Assembly (NCBI GenBank): GCA_035764005.1
Contig: DASTZZ010000099.1
Span: 1 to 64,000 of the forward strand
Source of the DNA: Terriglobales bacterium
GTDB taxonomy: Bacteria > Acidobacteriota > Terriglobia > Terriglobales > Acidobacteriaceae
DNA: 64,000 nucleotides
Reading direction: 5' to 3'
The notes below the pieces were generated by a model. It ran no database searches and was not told the origin of the DNA. It saw only the letters and a program-made list of their open reading frames with translations. Below, piece after piece: positions 17,297-25,138 of this stretch (its first letter is position 1; each line of letters opens with the position of its first letter). Made by a program: the position numbers and the translations under genes.

Positions 17297-17567
17297 GAGC
17301 AATTTCAAGTCTGCTCGAATTCCGTGCTTTTCGGGAGCAAGCCCGCAGCTCCATCGAGATCCCTGGATGCTGCCCGTCGCCCGTGCTTAAAACCAAATTC
17401 GCCATGCTTCCTTGCTATGACGGAAACACGCACAAGTCAAGGTTTGTACCGTCGCTCGCTGTGGAAATCTGCGAGACGCCCCACTCTTTACTTCCAAGAG
17501 TTCGCCGCGCTGCTATTCAGATTTTGTGCTTCAGGGGGAATGGAATTCAGCAAACTCGGGTTCAAAG

Positions 17568-17606
17568 GCTTAGAAGCTCAGGAGCTTAGCAGCTCAGAAG
17601 CTGCAG
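17568..17606. repeat. 8-base-period tandem repeat
   Basis: Four successive octamers GCTTAGAA, GCTCAGGA, GCTTAGCA, GCTCAGAA, followed by GCTGCAG, 40 bases upstream of tatA. The alternation of GCTTAG and GCTCAG gives a degenerate 16-base super-period. It looks like a simple-sequence repeat able to change copy number. Confidence 0.8.
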
Positions 17607-17645
17607 TCCATTGCTCCACATCAACCTCAAGGATATGATTAACCC

Positions 17646-18047
17646 ATGAATCTCGGTTTCCCAGAGATGATGTTCATCTTCATTCTGGCCCTCATCATCT
17701 TTGGGCCGAAGAAGTTGCCGGAAATCGGACGGCAAATCGGCAAAGGACTGGCCGAATTCAAGCGCGCCAGCCGCGAATTCCAATCGCAGATCGAAGACGA
17801 AGTACGCAAATTGGAACTCGAAGCCGACATCAAGAACACCATCGCGCCCATTTCTCTCACTGATACGGTTTCCTCCCAGCCGCCGGCGCTTACCGTCGGC
17901 AGCGCCCCGAGCGCGTCAGAGACCACAACCGCTTCTAGCGCTTCTACGCCGGAAGTAGCGGCGGCAGCAGCGCATCCGGATTACACGGTCGAGCATTTGC
18001 CGGCTTCATCGTCATTGCCCAAGGCTGATTCAGCGGCAAATGCCTAG
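17646..18047 (+). CDS. tatA: Sec-independent translocase subunit TatA/TatB
   Basis: A 133-residue TatA/B-family protein of the twin-arginine translocase. It has an N-terminal membrane helix (FPEMMFIFILALIIFGPKKLPEIG), the conserved FGPKKLPEIGR hinge and an amphipathic helix (QIGKGLAEFKRASREFQSQIEDEV), then an Ala/Ser/Thr-rich unstructured tail. The EFKRASREFQ...EDE part is rather TatB-like, so this single protein may serve both TatA and TatB roles. It overlaps tatC by eight bases, so the two are an operon. A Tat-signal protein encoded at 28.0 kb is a likely client. Confidence 0.93.
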   Translation: MNLGFPEMMFIFILALIIFGPKKLPEIGRQIGKGLAEFKRASREFQSQIEDEVRKLELEADIKNTIAPISLTDTVSSQPPALTVGSAPSASETTTASSASTPEVAAAAAHPDYTVEHLPASSSLPKADSAANA

Positions 18048-18858
18048 AGACATCGAAGACATCACAGAACGAGCACGCAGCGAAGTAGTGAGCCGGGCAG
18101 AGCTTCCCGGCATGTCGCTGCTGGAGCATCTCGAAGAGCTGCGCCGCAGAATCATCTATTCCATCATTTCCGTCATCGGTGGATTCTGCGTTTGCTACGG
18201 GTATCGTGAACGGATCTATGAGCTGATGGAAAGCCCGATCACGTTTGCGCTCAAGAATCATCATCTTGATACGCAGCTCGTCTATACCAATCCCACCGAT
18301 CCGTTCAACATGTATTTGAAGATGGCGCTGATCGGAGGCATCTTCGTCGCGTCGCCGCTTGTGTTGTACCAGGTATGGCTATTTATCTCGCCCGGACTCT
18401 ATAAGCACGAAAAGCGATACGTAGTGCCTTTCATGGTCGCGACTGTCGGACTTTTCCTCGCCGGCGGATTCTTCGCCTACAAAATGGCTTTTCCCGCCGC
18501 GCTGGACTTCCTGGTGGGCTACAGCTCGCAGTTCAAACCGATGATTACGATCGGCGAGTACACCGATCTGTTTCTCACGCTGATCATCGGCATGGGGATC
18601 ATCTTTGAGCTTCCCATTTTGGTATTCTTCCTGTCGTTACTGGGGATTGTGAACGCCAAATGGCTGTGGAAGAACCTGCGCTATTCGATCCTGATCATCT
18701 TCACGATCGCAGCCATCGTGACGCCTACGACTGACATCCTGAACATGTGCATCTTCGCCGCGCCGATGGTAGGACTCTACGTGCTGAGCATAGGCGTAGC
18801 CTGGCTGGTACATCCGAGCAGGCGCAAGGCGAGAGAGGCAAAACAGAAAACGTCGTAA
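18040..18858 (+). CDS. tatC: Twin-arginine translocase subunit TatC
   Basis: A 272-residue polytopic membrane protein, the signal-peptide receptor of the Tat pathway. The N-terminal MSLLEHLEELRRRIIYSI is the conserved TatC cytoplasmic motif. Six membrane helices follow, with the signature YQVWLFISPGLYKHEKRYV in the first cytoplasmic loop and FFAYKMAFPAALDFL after it; TPTTDILNMCIFAAPMVGLY marks the last helices. The C-terminus is short and basic. It starts within the last codons of tatA, indicating translational coupling. No other Tat gene is adjacent. Confidence 0.96.
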   Translation: MPRDIEDITERARSEVVSRAELPGMSLLEHLEELRRRIIYSIISVIGGFCVCYGYRERIYELMESPITFALKNHHLDTQLVYTNPTDPFNMYLKMALIGGIFVASPLVLYQVWLFISPGLYKHEKRYVVPFMVATVGLFLAGGFFAYKMAFPAALDFLVGYSSQFKPMITIGEYTDLFLTLIIGMGIIFELPILVFFLSLLGIVNAKWLWKNLRYSILIIFTIAAIVTPTTDILNMCIFAAPMVGLYVLSIGVAWLVHPSRRKAREAKQKTS

Positions 18859-18865
18859 ATTTTCT

Positions 18866-19000
18866 GTCATTCCGAACGCCCGCTTTTGGCGGAGGAATCC
18901 CTATCAACATCTTATGATCTTTGCTGAGAGCATAGCCCCGGTAGGGATTCCTCTCTCCTGTTCACGCGAACAACACGCGTGAGCATCCGCTCGGAATGAC
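18866..19000. repeat. Dispersed inverted-repeat element, family A copy 1
   Basis: Begins GTCATTCCGAACG and ends CGGAATGAC, with inner inverted parts GAGGAATCCCTA and TAGGGATTCCTC. It shares the sub-segment TTCACGCGAACA...CACGCGTGAGC with copy 3. Related copies are at 24994-25076 and 50520-50657. It fills the space between tatC and the next gene; no reading frame. It resembles a REP-like or MITE-like element. Confidence 0.85.
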
Positions 19001-19029
19001 AAAGCAATGGCGTAACATTGAATGCTTCA

Positions 19030-20031
19030 ATGCGCGTGCTCATAATCTGCCTCTCCGCTTGTCTCCTAATGGCCTGCAACACAGCCAAGAGCGATGCCGC
19101 TAGCCCTCAGGCTGAAACTGCACAGCCAGCCGCTTCAAACTCAAGCACCGAGATCGGTCTCACCCAGCAGCAGATCGATTCTGCAATGGATAGCGCGCTC
19201 AAGCTCGACCCCCAACGCTGCTGGACGCTGCTAAAGCAGTTCGTCGCGATCGGCTCGCGTCCTCTCGGCAGTCCTGGACACAAGAAAGCCGAAGATTTCA
19301 TCCACGCACACGTCAAAGGCGATCAGGTTGAGGATGACGCCTTTACGCAACAAACCCCGGTCGGTTCTTTCCCGGTTCGGAACATCATTGCTAAGTATCC
19401 CGGGAAGAAGCCGGGCATCGTGGTCTTCGCCTCCCATTACGAGACAAACTCCTGGCTGCCGAAAAAGTACGTGGGCGCCAATGACGGCGGCTCATCGACC
19501 GCCCTTCTGCTCGAATTCGCGAATCTGTTACGTGAGCGTGTGAAGAACGGACCCATGGAGGGATACAGCGTCTGGCTGGTATTCACCGATGGCGAAGAAG
19601 CGATGCAGCGCGAGTGGTCGAGCGACAGTCTCTACGGGAGCAAGCACCTCGCGCAAAAATGGCAGCAGGATGGAACCGCGAAGCAGATTAAAGCTCTCCT
19701 GCTCGCAGATATGCTTGGCGATGCGGATCTCAACATCGAGCAGGACGCTAATTCCTCACCGCGCCTGCAGGCCATCGCATATGTCGCCGCATCGCACTAC
19801 GGCTATCAGTCGCATCTGTTCGCTCGCCAAAGCGCGATTGAAGACGATCATCTGCCATTTTCAAAAGTTGGTATTCCCGTAATGGATTTCATCGACCTCG
19901 ACTACGGCTACAACAATTCCTTTCACCACACCGTCGAAGACACCATCGACAAGCTCAGCCCCAAAAGTCTCGAGATTTCGGGCGATACGATGCTGGGCAC
20001 GCTGGCGCTGCTGAATGCAGGGGCGAAGTAA
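19030..20031 (+). CDS. Lipoprotein M28-type glutaminyl-peptide cyclotransferase-like
   Basis: A 333-residue secreted zinc hydrolase-fold protein. The start is ATG at 19030; a TTG four codons earlier is less likely. The signal sequence ends in LLMAC, a lipobox, so it should be lipid-anchored. Zinc-site motifs are ASHYETNSW...GANDGGSS (Asp), FTDGEEA (Glu) and NSFHHTVEDT (His), with DMLGD and YGSKHLAQ, a pattern closer to glutaminyl cyclase than to M28 aminopeptidases. Predicted to cyclise N-terminal Gln or to act as an exopeptidase. It stands alone between two dispersed repeats. Confidence 0.87.
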   Translation: MRVLIICLSACLLMACNTAKSDAASPQAETAQPAASNSSTEIGLTQQQIDSAMDSALKLDPQRCWTLLKQFVAIGSRPLGSPGHKKAEDFIHAHVKGDQVEDDAFTQQTPVGSFPVRNIIAKYPGKKPGIVVFASHYETNSWLPKKYVGANDGGSSTALLLEFANLLRERVKNGPMEGYSVWLVFTDGEEAMQREWSSDSLYGSKHLAQKWQQDGTAKQIKALLLADMLGDADLNIEQDANSSPRLQAIAYVAASHYGYQSHLFARQSAIEDDHLPFSKVGIPVMDFIDLDYGYNNSFHHTVEDTIDKLSPKSLEISGDTMLGTLALLNAGAK

Positions 20032-20034
20032 ACC

Positions 20035-20138
20035 AGAAGAGCGAACACGAAGGTCACGAAGCCTGAACACTGGAGGTCACGAAGACGGACTCCGTGGCCT
20101 CTGATTTGCGACTTCGTGACCTTCGTGTTCGCTCTTCT
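20035..20138. repeat. Perfect 27-base inverted repeat, family B copy 1
   Basis: Left arm 20035-20061 (starts AGAAGAGCGAACACGAAG) is exactly complementary to right arm 20112-20138, with a 50-base spacer that holds a second, imperfect arm pair (GGTCACGAAG / CTCCGTGGCC). It lies between convergent genes and overlaps the end of the hpnG-like gene. Related sequences are at 21848-21943 and 49360-49386. It could act as a bidirectional transcript end. Confidence 0.9.
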
Positions 20139-20811
20139 CACGGGTCATGTTCTTCGCCCACTCCTCCAACCGTTTGCATAATGCATCGCGTGACTGCAGA
20201 GAAGCCTGGCTCATGTCGGAGATCGCTCCCCAGATAGCTGGGCGCACTCCGACGTAGGCGAGAAATCGCCAGACGCTGAATTTGCCGTTGCGACTGAAGC
20301 GGTTCATATCGGGAAGGCGGGCATCGTGGGCATCCGAGATGGCCTTGAAGCAGTAGAAAGGAAGCTCTGCTTGCTGCGCGCATTCGGCGATCGCGGCAGC
20401 TTCCATGTCAACGTAGTCGCCGCCGAATCGCTCGCCGATCTGACGCTTTTCTTCCAACCCGGCGATGCGTTCAACTGTGACGAGCGTGCCATTAGTTCCA
20501 TTTCCGGAAAAGCGCTCACCCGAACTTCCGCTGATCACGACGGATGGCTCGACCACCAGTCCGCCAGATGCGGTCGGATTTAGACCGCCGGCCCACCCGA
20601 CTGAGGCAACGGCACTCAACTCACCGGTAGCCAGCACAGCCCGACATGCGACTGCCGCCGAGCTGCTTCCCATTCCGGCGTAGGCGATGACCTTTTGATC
20701 ATCTTCGTAGAGGCGAACGCGTTTATCGGGCAGGTACTTCAGCGGCTTCATGGTGCGAAGCATCGGATGCACTTCGCGAAACATGGCAGCAACAATTCCG
20801 ACGCGTGCCAT
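20077..20811 (-). CDS. hpnG: Hopanoid-associated nucleoside phosphorylase (HpnG-like)
   Basis: A 244-residue member of the purine/uridine phosphorylase superfamily. MARVGIVAAMFREVHPML, AYAGMGSSSAAVACRAVL, ASVGWAGGLNP and GGDYVDMEAAAIAECAQ (the DMEAAA nucleoside-binding motif) are visible, as is CFKAISDAHD. In hopanoid producers HpnG releases adenine from adenosylhopane to give ribosylhopane. The assignment rests on its pairing with hpnA: the ATG overlaps the hpnA stop by one base. The C-terminal residues (KSEHEGHEVANQ...) are read from the family B repeat, so the tail is probably not conserved. Alternative: an MTA/SAH nucleosidase. Confidence 0.82.
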   Translation of the reverse strand: MARVGIVAAMFREVHPMLRTMKPLKYLPDKRVRLYEDDQKVIAYAGMGSSSAAVACRAVLATGELSAVASVGWAGGLNPTASGGLVVEPSVVISGSSGERFSGNGTNGTLVTVERIAGLEEKRQIGERFGGDYVDMEAAAIAECAQQAELPFYCFKAISDAHDARLPDMNRFSRNGKFSVWRFLAYVGVRPAIWGAISDMSQASLQSRDALCKRLEEWAKNMTREKSEHEGHEVANQRPRSPSS

Positions 20812-21833
20812 CAGTTAGCAGCTCCGAGCGCCAGAGGAACCGGCTCGCGAACGTACTGGTGTCCGATGAACCAGCCACAAGCGCGGCGCAGCGCATCTTC
20901 GACCGGCAATACGCGATATCCCAAGTCTCGTTCCGCCTTCGCGGATGATGCAAACATCTTCTTGCGGCCCATGCGGACGGCTTCAATCGTGGCGCGAGGT
21001 TCCTTGTGAAGGACGATGCCCATAAAGAATTGATCGAATGCGGCAAATCCTAACGCGACAGCATGAGGCACTTTCACTGTGGGTGACGCCAGACCGGTAA
21101 TCGCCGCAAGTCTGTCGAGAATCTGCTTTAAGGTGAGGTTCTCTCCACCAAGGATGTAGCGTTCGCCCGGCGTGGCTCTTTCCAGCGCGAGCAGATGCCC
21201 GCGTGCGACTTCACGCACATCGGCTAAATTCAGTCCCGTATCGACGTATGCTGGAAAATTCCGATTCAGGAAATCCAGAATGATCCGCCCCGTGGGAGTT
21301 GGTTTGATGTCGCGCTCGCCGATCGGAGTCGTAGGATTCACCACCACCACGGGCGAGCCTGCACGTCCCGCAGCCAGTGCCACCTGCTCGGCCATGAATT
21401 TTGATTTCTTGTAGTGCCCGATCATCTGGGAGATGTCGACTGGCGTGTTCTCATCAGCGATCGTTCCGTCGGAGAAAAATCCCATGGTCGCGACAGAACT
21501 CGTGTACACCACGCGCTTCACTCCAGCCTGGCGCGCTGCGTCCATGATGGCCAGCGTTCCATCAAGATTGGCACGATACATCTCTTCCGGATTGCGCACC
21601 CAAAGCCGGTAATCGGCGGCGACGTGAAACACTGCCTCGCATCCTGACATCCCTTTGCGCAGCGACTCAAAATCGCCTAGATCGCCGATGACGCGCTCTG
21701 CGTTAAGAAAGTCGATGTTTTCGGTCCGGCTGTTCGCGCGTGCCAGAAGACGCAGTTCCGCGCCTTGCTGCTGAAGGGCTTCGGCGATATGACTGCCTAG
21801 GAATCCGGTTGCGCCTGTGACGAAGGCTTTCAT
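20811..21833 (-). CDS. hpnA: Hopanoid-associated sugar epimerase/dehydratase HpnA
   Basis: A 340-residue extended short-chain dehydrogenase. GATGFLG (7-13) is the NAD(P)-binding turn; HVAADYRLW, YTSSVATMGF and the catalytic YKKSK (Tyr141, Lys145) follow. NPTTPIGERDIKPTPTGRII and TGLNLADVREVARGHLLAL are characteristic of the HpnA group. HpnA is linked to hopanoid side-chain or isoprenoid metabolism, though its reaction is not established. It is translationally coupled with hpnG downstream. No squalene cyclase gene is in the window, so the remaining hopanoid genes must lie elsewhere. Confidence 0.92.
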   Translation of the reverse strand: MKAFVTGATGFLGSHIAEALQQQGAELRLLARANSRTENIDFLNAERVIGDLGDFESLRKGMSGCEAVFHVAADYRLWVRNPEEMYRANLDGTLAIMDAARQAGVKRVVYTSSVATMGFFSDGTIADENTPVDISQMIGHYKKSKFMAEQVALAAGRAGSPVVVVNPTTPIGERDIKPTPTGRIILDFLNRNFPAYVDTGLNLADVREVARGHLLALERATPGERYILGGENLTLKQILDRLAAITGLASPTVKVPHAVALGFAAFDQFFMGIVLHKEPRATIEAVRMGRKKMFASSAKAERDLGYRVLPVEDALRRACGWFIGHQYVREPVPLALGAAN

Positions 21834-21847
21834 GCGGTAAAGAAACC

Positions 21848-21943
21848 GGAGGTTAACACGAAGATCACGAAGTTGAAAGGGAAGGTCACAAACAAGGTCT
21901 TCCTGACCTCCCCTTCCGACTTCGTGGCCTTGTTTTCACTCCG
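21848..21943. repeat. Imperfect inverted repeat, family B copy 2
   Basis: Contains AACACGAAGATCACGAAG on the left and CTTCGTGGCCTTGTTTTC on the right, with a nested GGGAAGGTCA / TGACCTCCCCTTCC pair. The words match the family B element at 20035-20138. It fills the 111 bases between korB and hpnA and probably separates their transcripts. Confidence 0.75.
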
Positions 21944-21944
21944 G

Positions 21945-22991
21945 TTATCGCAGGCTCTCCATTACTTCGTCCAGGACGCGCTTTGGCGGGCGCAAAGCCT
22001 CTTGAGGCATGTGGGCAAGCGGCGTATCGGTCATGTGCAGCAGGTCGACGAAGTTCGGTTTTTGCGTATCGACGTAGAAAACGCCGGTGAGGACTTCGCC
22101 TTTTTCGTGCGCTTCCAGTAACGACTCGACGGCTTTGATCTTGTTGGTCGGGTCATAGCCTTCGTGCAGCTTACGCAGCCGGAGATGCGAGCCGTCGTGC
22201 ATACGCACGTCGAAGGTTGTGCCGGGATCGTACTCAACAGAGATGTCTTCGAAATGCGGGACAAATCCAGCTTCGGAGATAGCCTCCTCGTGCTCCTGCA
22301 CGTATTTGTACGATTTGGTCGAGCCTTCATGGTCATTGAAAGTGACACACGGCGAGATCACGTCGAGCATGACCGTCCCCCGATGCGCTATGGCTGCCTT
22401 CAGCATAGTGAGCAACTGTTTCTTGTCGCCGGAGAAGGAACGCCCAACGAAAGTCGCACCCATCTGAATTGCCAGCGCGCACGTATCGATCGCGGGAAGA
22501 TCGTTGATGACGCCGGTCTTCTGTTTCGATCCCAAATCCGCGGTGGCGGAGAACTGGCCCTTGGTAAGTCCGTACACGCCGTTGTCTTCGATGATGTAGA
22601 TGATCGGTAGATTGCGGCGCATGAGATGGACGAACTGTCCCATGCCGATCGAAGCCGTATCCCCATCGCCGCTCACACCGAGCGAGAGCATGCTGCGATT
22701 CGCTAAAACGGCGCCGGTGGCGATGGACGGCATACGTCCATGCAGGGAGTTGAAGCTGTGCGCGCGGCTCACGAAGTATGCCGGCGTTTTTGACGAGCAG
22801 CCAATGCCGGAAAGCTTAAGTACACGCTCAGGCTTCACGCCCATCTCGTAGAGCGCATCGACGACGCGTTCCGAAATGGCATTATGCCCACAGCCGGCGC
22901 ACAGCGTGGTCTTGCCGCCGCGATAGTCGAGCACCTGCAGGCCCAGGCGGTTTGTCTTTGGTGCGGGGATAGAGGTTGGAGTCGAGGCCAT
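21945..22991 (-). CDS. korB: 2-oxoacid:ferredoxin oxidoreductase beta subunit
   Basis: A 348-residue thiamine-diphosphate-binding subunit of a 2-oxoacid:ferredoxin oxidoreductase, probably acting on 2-oxoglutarate. CAGCGHNAISERVVDAL is the family N-terminal Cys motif; GVSGDGDTASIGMGQF with EDNGVYGLTKGQFSAT is the ThDP/Mg site (GDGD...N). LDVISPCVTFNDHEGSTKSYK is typical of KorB. It starts three bases after korA ends, so the two form an operon. The enzyme makes succinyl-CoA and reduced ferredoxin, or works in the reverse direction. Confidence 0.93.
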   Translation of the reverse strand: MASTPTSIPAPKTNRLGLQVLDYRGGKTTLCAGCGHNAISERVVDALYEMGVKPERVLKLSGIGCSSKTPAYFVSRAHSFNSLHGRMPSIATGAVLANRSMLSLGVSGDGDTASIGMGQFVHLMRRNLPIIYIIEDNGVYGLTKGQFSATADLGSKQKTGVINDLPAIDTCALAIQMGATFVGRSFSGDKKQLLTMLKAAIAHRGTVMLDVISPCVTFNDHEGSTKSYKYVQEHEEAISEAGFVPHFEDISVEYDPGTTFDVRMHDGSHLRLRKLHEGYDPTNKIKAVESLLEAHEKGEVLTGVFYVDTQKPNFVDLLHMTDTPLAHMPQEALRPPKRVLDEVMESLR

Positions 22992-22994
22992 GAA

Positions 22995-24833
22995 CTACTT
23001 ACCTTCCTGAGAGATGATGTCGTCGGTCACGGAGCGTGCGTCGATCGGCAGCCCATTAAAATGCCGCACGCTGCGCAGCCGGGGAGTGTGCGACGGATTG
23101 ATGTCGAGCTTCAGCAGGCTGAGCATCTGCGAGTCGCGATTTTGCTCCACGACGTACACGCGATCGTGCTTCTCGATGAACTCATGTACCTCGCGACTAA
23201 ACGGGAACGCCCGAATGCGGAGGTAATCGACGTCGACACGATACTCGCGCTTGAGTTGGTCGTGGCTCTCGCGCACGGCGAAATCGCTGCTGCCATAGGC
23301 GATCACTCCGACTTTCGATCCGTTGTTTGCGACTACTTCGGGTCGCGGCACAATCGATCGCGCTGTCTCAAACTTGCGCGCCAGACGCTCCATATTGTTC
23401 TGATAGTCATCCGGACGCTCGCTGTACTGCGCCTTCTCGTTGTGTCCGGAGCCGCGCGTGAAGTAGGCCGCTGCAGGATGATCGGTACCGGGCAACGTGC
23501 GATAGGGTATGCCGTCGTTGTCTACATCTTTATAGCGGCCAAATCCACCGAGCCGGTTCAGGTCTTCGGCAGTAAGCACTTTGCCCCGGTTGAACGGTTT
23601 GTCCGGATACGGGAATGGAGCAGACATCCAGTTATTCATTCCCAAGTCGAGATCGGACAGCACAAAGACCGGAGTTTGCAACTGCTCGGCAACGTCGAAG
23701 GCTTCGCCAGCCATGGTGAAACACTCGGTCACGCTACCGGGAAAGAGCATGACGTTCTTGGTGTCGCCGTGGCCAAGGAAGGCGGTCGATAGAACATCGC
23801 CTTGCGAAGTTCGCGTGGGTAATCCCGTAGATGGGCCGACGCGCTGAATGTCGAAGATTACGCCGGGAATTTCCGCGTAGTAGCCCATTCCGGTGAATTC
23901 CGTCATGAGCGAGATGCCGGGCCCTGAGGTGGCGGTCATCGAGCGTGCACCTGCCCAGCCTGCGCCGAGGACCATACCGATGGCGGCGAGTTCATCTTCT
24001 GCCTGCACGATCGCGAAGGTCGCTTTGCCGTCCGGACCGATTCGGTACTTCTTCATGTAGTCGATCAATTGCTCGCAGACGGAAGACGAAGGCGTGATTG
24101 GATACCAGGTGACCACGGTTACGCCGGCGAACATGGCTCCGAGAGCGACGGCGGCGTTGCCGTCGATGATGACCTTGCCTTCGTTCTCGTTCATTTGCTC
24201 AACCCAGAGCGGGTCTTTCTTCGTGAGCGAGGCAGCGGCGTAGTCATAGCCCGCGCGTGCGGCGTTCATGTTTAGGTCAGCGGCTTTGATCTTCTTTGCG
24301 AATTGTTTGCGCAGAGCGGCTTCCACTTGCTTCATATCGATGCCAAGCAGTTGCGCCACTACGCCCACGTAGATCATGTTCTTGACCAGCTTGCGCAGCT
24401 TGGCCTCGGAGCAAACGCTCACGACGATCTTGTCGTATGGGACCGAATAAAAGATGAGGTCGGAGCGCAGCGCGTCAAGCTTGAGTGGCTCGTCGTACAC
24501 GACGGCAGCGCCCGAGTCGAGCGACATCACGTCGTCCTTTGCGGTCTCCGGGTTCATCGCCACCAGCATGTCGATCTCTTTCTTGCGGGCGATGTAGCCG
24601 TGCTTGCTGCAGCGGATGGTGTACCAGGTAGGCAGGCCGGCGATGTTCGACGGGAAGAGGTTCTTGCCGGAAACCGGGATGCCCATGCGGAAGAGGCTGC
24701 GGAGCAGAACGGTATTGGCCGACTGCGATCCGGATCCGTTTACTGTTGCTACCTGAATGCTGAAGTCGTTGACGATGCGGTTCCGCTCAGAACCTTGTGC
24801 AAGGTCCTGAACGGCTAAGTCCCCTGATGCCAT
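22995..24833 (-). CDS. korA: 2-oxoacid:ferredoxin oxidoreductase alpha subunit, gamma domain fused
   Basis: A 612-residue fusion of the gamma domain (about 25-195: TVNGSGSQSANTVLLRSLFR, MNPETAKDD) and the alpha, pyrimidine-binding domain (about 220-590: GNAAVALGAMFAGVTVVTWYPITPSS, ATSGPGISLMTEF, LPTRTSQGD, VYVVEQNRDSQM). This architecture is usual for KorA/VorA-like enzymes of Acidobacteria and Bacteroidetes. AAGGA seven bases before the ATG supports the start. No separate delta ferredoxin subunit is next to it, so a free ferredoxin is presumably the acceptor. First gene of korA-korB. Confidence 0.93.
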   Translation of the reverse strand: MASGDLAVQDLAQGSERNRIVNDFSIQVATVNGSGSQSANTVLLRSLFRMGIPVSGKNLFPSNIAGLPTWYTIRCSKHGYIARKKEIDMLVAMNPETAKDDVMSLDSGAAVVYDEPLKLDALRSDLIFYSVPYDKIVVSVCSEAKLRKLVKNMIYVGVVAQLLGIDMKQVEAALRKQFAKKIKAADLNMNAARAGYDYAAASLTKKDPLWVEQMNENEGKVIIDGNAAVALGAMFAGVTVVTWYPITPSSSVCEQLIDYMKKYRIGPDGKATFAIVQAEDELAAIGMVLGAGWAGARSMTATSGPGISLMTEFTGMGYYAEIPGVIFDIQRVGPSTGLPTRTSQGDVLSTAFLGHGDTKNVMLFPGSVTECFTMAGEAFDVAEQLQTPVFVLSDLDLGMNNWMSAPFPYPDKPFNRGKVLTAEDLNRLGGFGRYKDVDNDGIPYRTLPGTDHPAAAYFTRGSGHNEKAQYSERPDDYQNNMERLARKFETARSIVPRPEVVANNGSKVGVIAYGSSDFAVRESHDQLKREYRVDVDYLRIRAFPFSREVHEFIEKHDRVYVVEQNRDSQMLSLLKLDINPSHTPRLRSVRHFNGLPIDARSVTDDIISQEGK

Positions 24834-24993
24834 GAATAGTCCTTGAGCGATTAGTTCCGTACTGCGAGCAATCTGAGCAGTGGGAAAGGAAAATTATAGT
24901 GCCGTCGAGGGGTGAGAAGGAGCAACTTTCGTCTAATGGAAGCGGCAGGGGATTCGACGGACATGTCTGGGAGCTGAATAGCTCTTCTGGATC

Positions 24994-25076
24994 GTCATTC
25001 CGAACGCAGTGAGGAATCCCTACTGTACGCATGCATTCTGGGCACGGTAGGGATTCCTCGCTTTGCTCGGAATGAC
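24994..25076. repeat. Dispersed inverted-repeat element, family A copy 2
   Basis: GTCATTCCGAACGCAG at the left and GCTCGGAATGAC at the right, with GAGGAATCCCTA and TAGGGATTCCTC inside. This is the shortest of the three copies, with the outer and inner arms retained and the long spacer missing. Confidence 0.88.
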
Positions 25077-25090
25077 AAGGGCAATGACAA

Positions 25091-25114
25091 GGCCGAAGGA
25101 TCGCTCCTTCGGCC
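25091..25114 (-). terminator. Hairpin after the OmpA-like gene
   Basis: A perfect 10-base stem (GGCCGAAGGA / TCCTTCGGCC) with a four-base loop, 25 bases downstream of the OmpA-like gene on the minus strand. It lacks a strong T tract, so termination is likely but not certain. Confidence 0.55.
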
Positions 25115-25138
25115 GAGTGTTGAAGTTGAGGTTTCGAT

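Larger units (their letters stand above)
16924..17645. other. 722-base gene-free region upstream of tatA
   Basis: No convincing coding sequence: the one long plus frame (17090-17638) has a Ser/Pro/Cys-rich translation without family features. The region contains a pyrimidine-rich C/T run around 17154-17180, two alternative hairpins around an ATCTTGGGATT direct repeat (17255-17296), and an 8-base-period tandem repeat (17568-17606). Promoters of the divergent protease and tat genes should lie here but I cannot place them confidently. Confidence 0.6.
24834..25138. other. 305-base intergenic region
   Basis: No gene. It contains the upstream region of korA, a family A repeat copy (24994-25076) and a hairpin next to the end of the OmpA-like gene (25091-25114). 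Confidence 0.7.

Noticed and set aside
17090-17638. Possible 182-residue gene upstream of tatA
   Set aside because: Ser/Pro/Cys-rich translation reads through repeats and hairpins; no start signal.
22884-23792. Plus-strand frame of 302 codons opposite korA/korB
   Set aside because: Antisense shadow of two strong genes with intact cofactor motifs; no start signal or family features.
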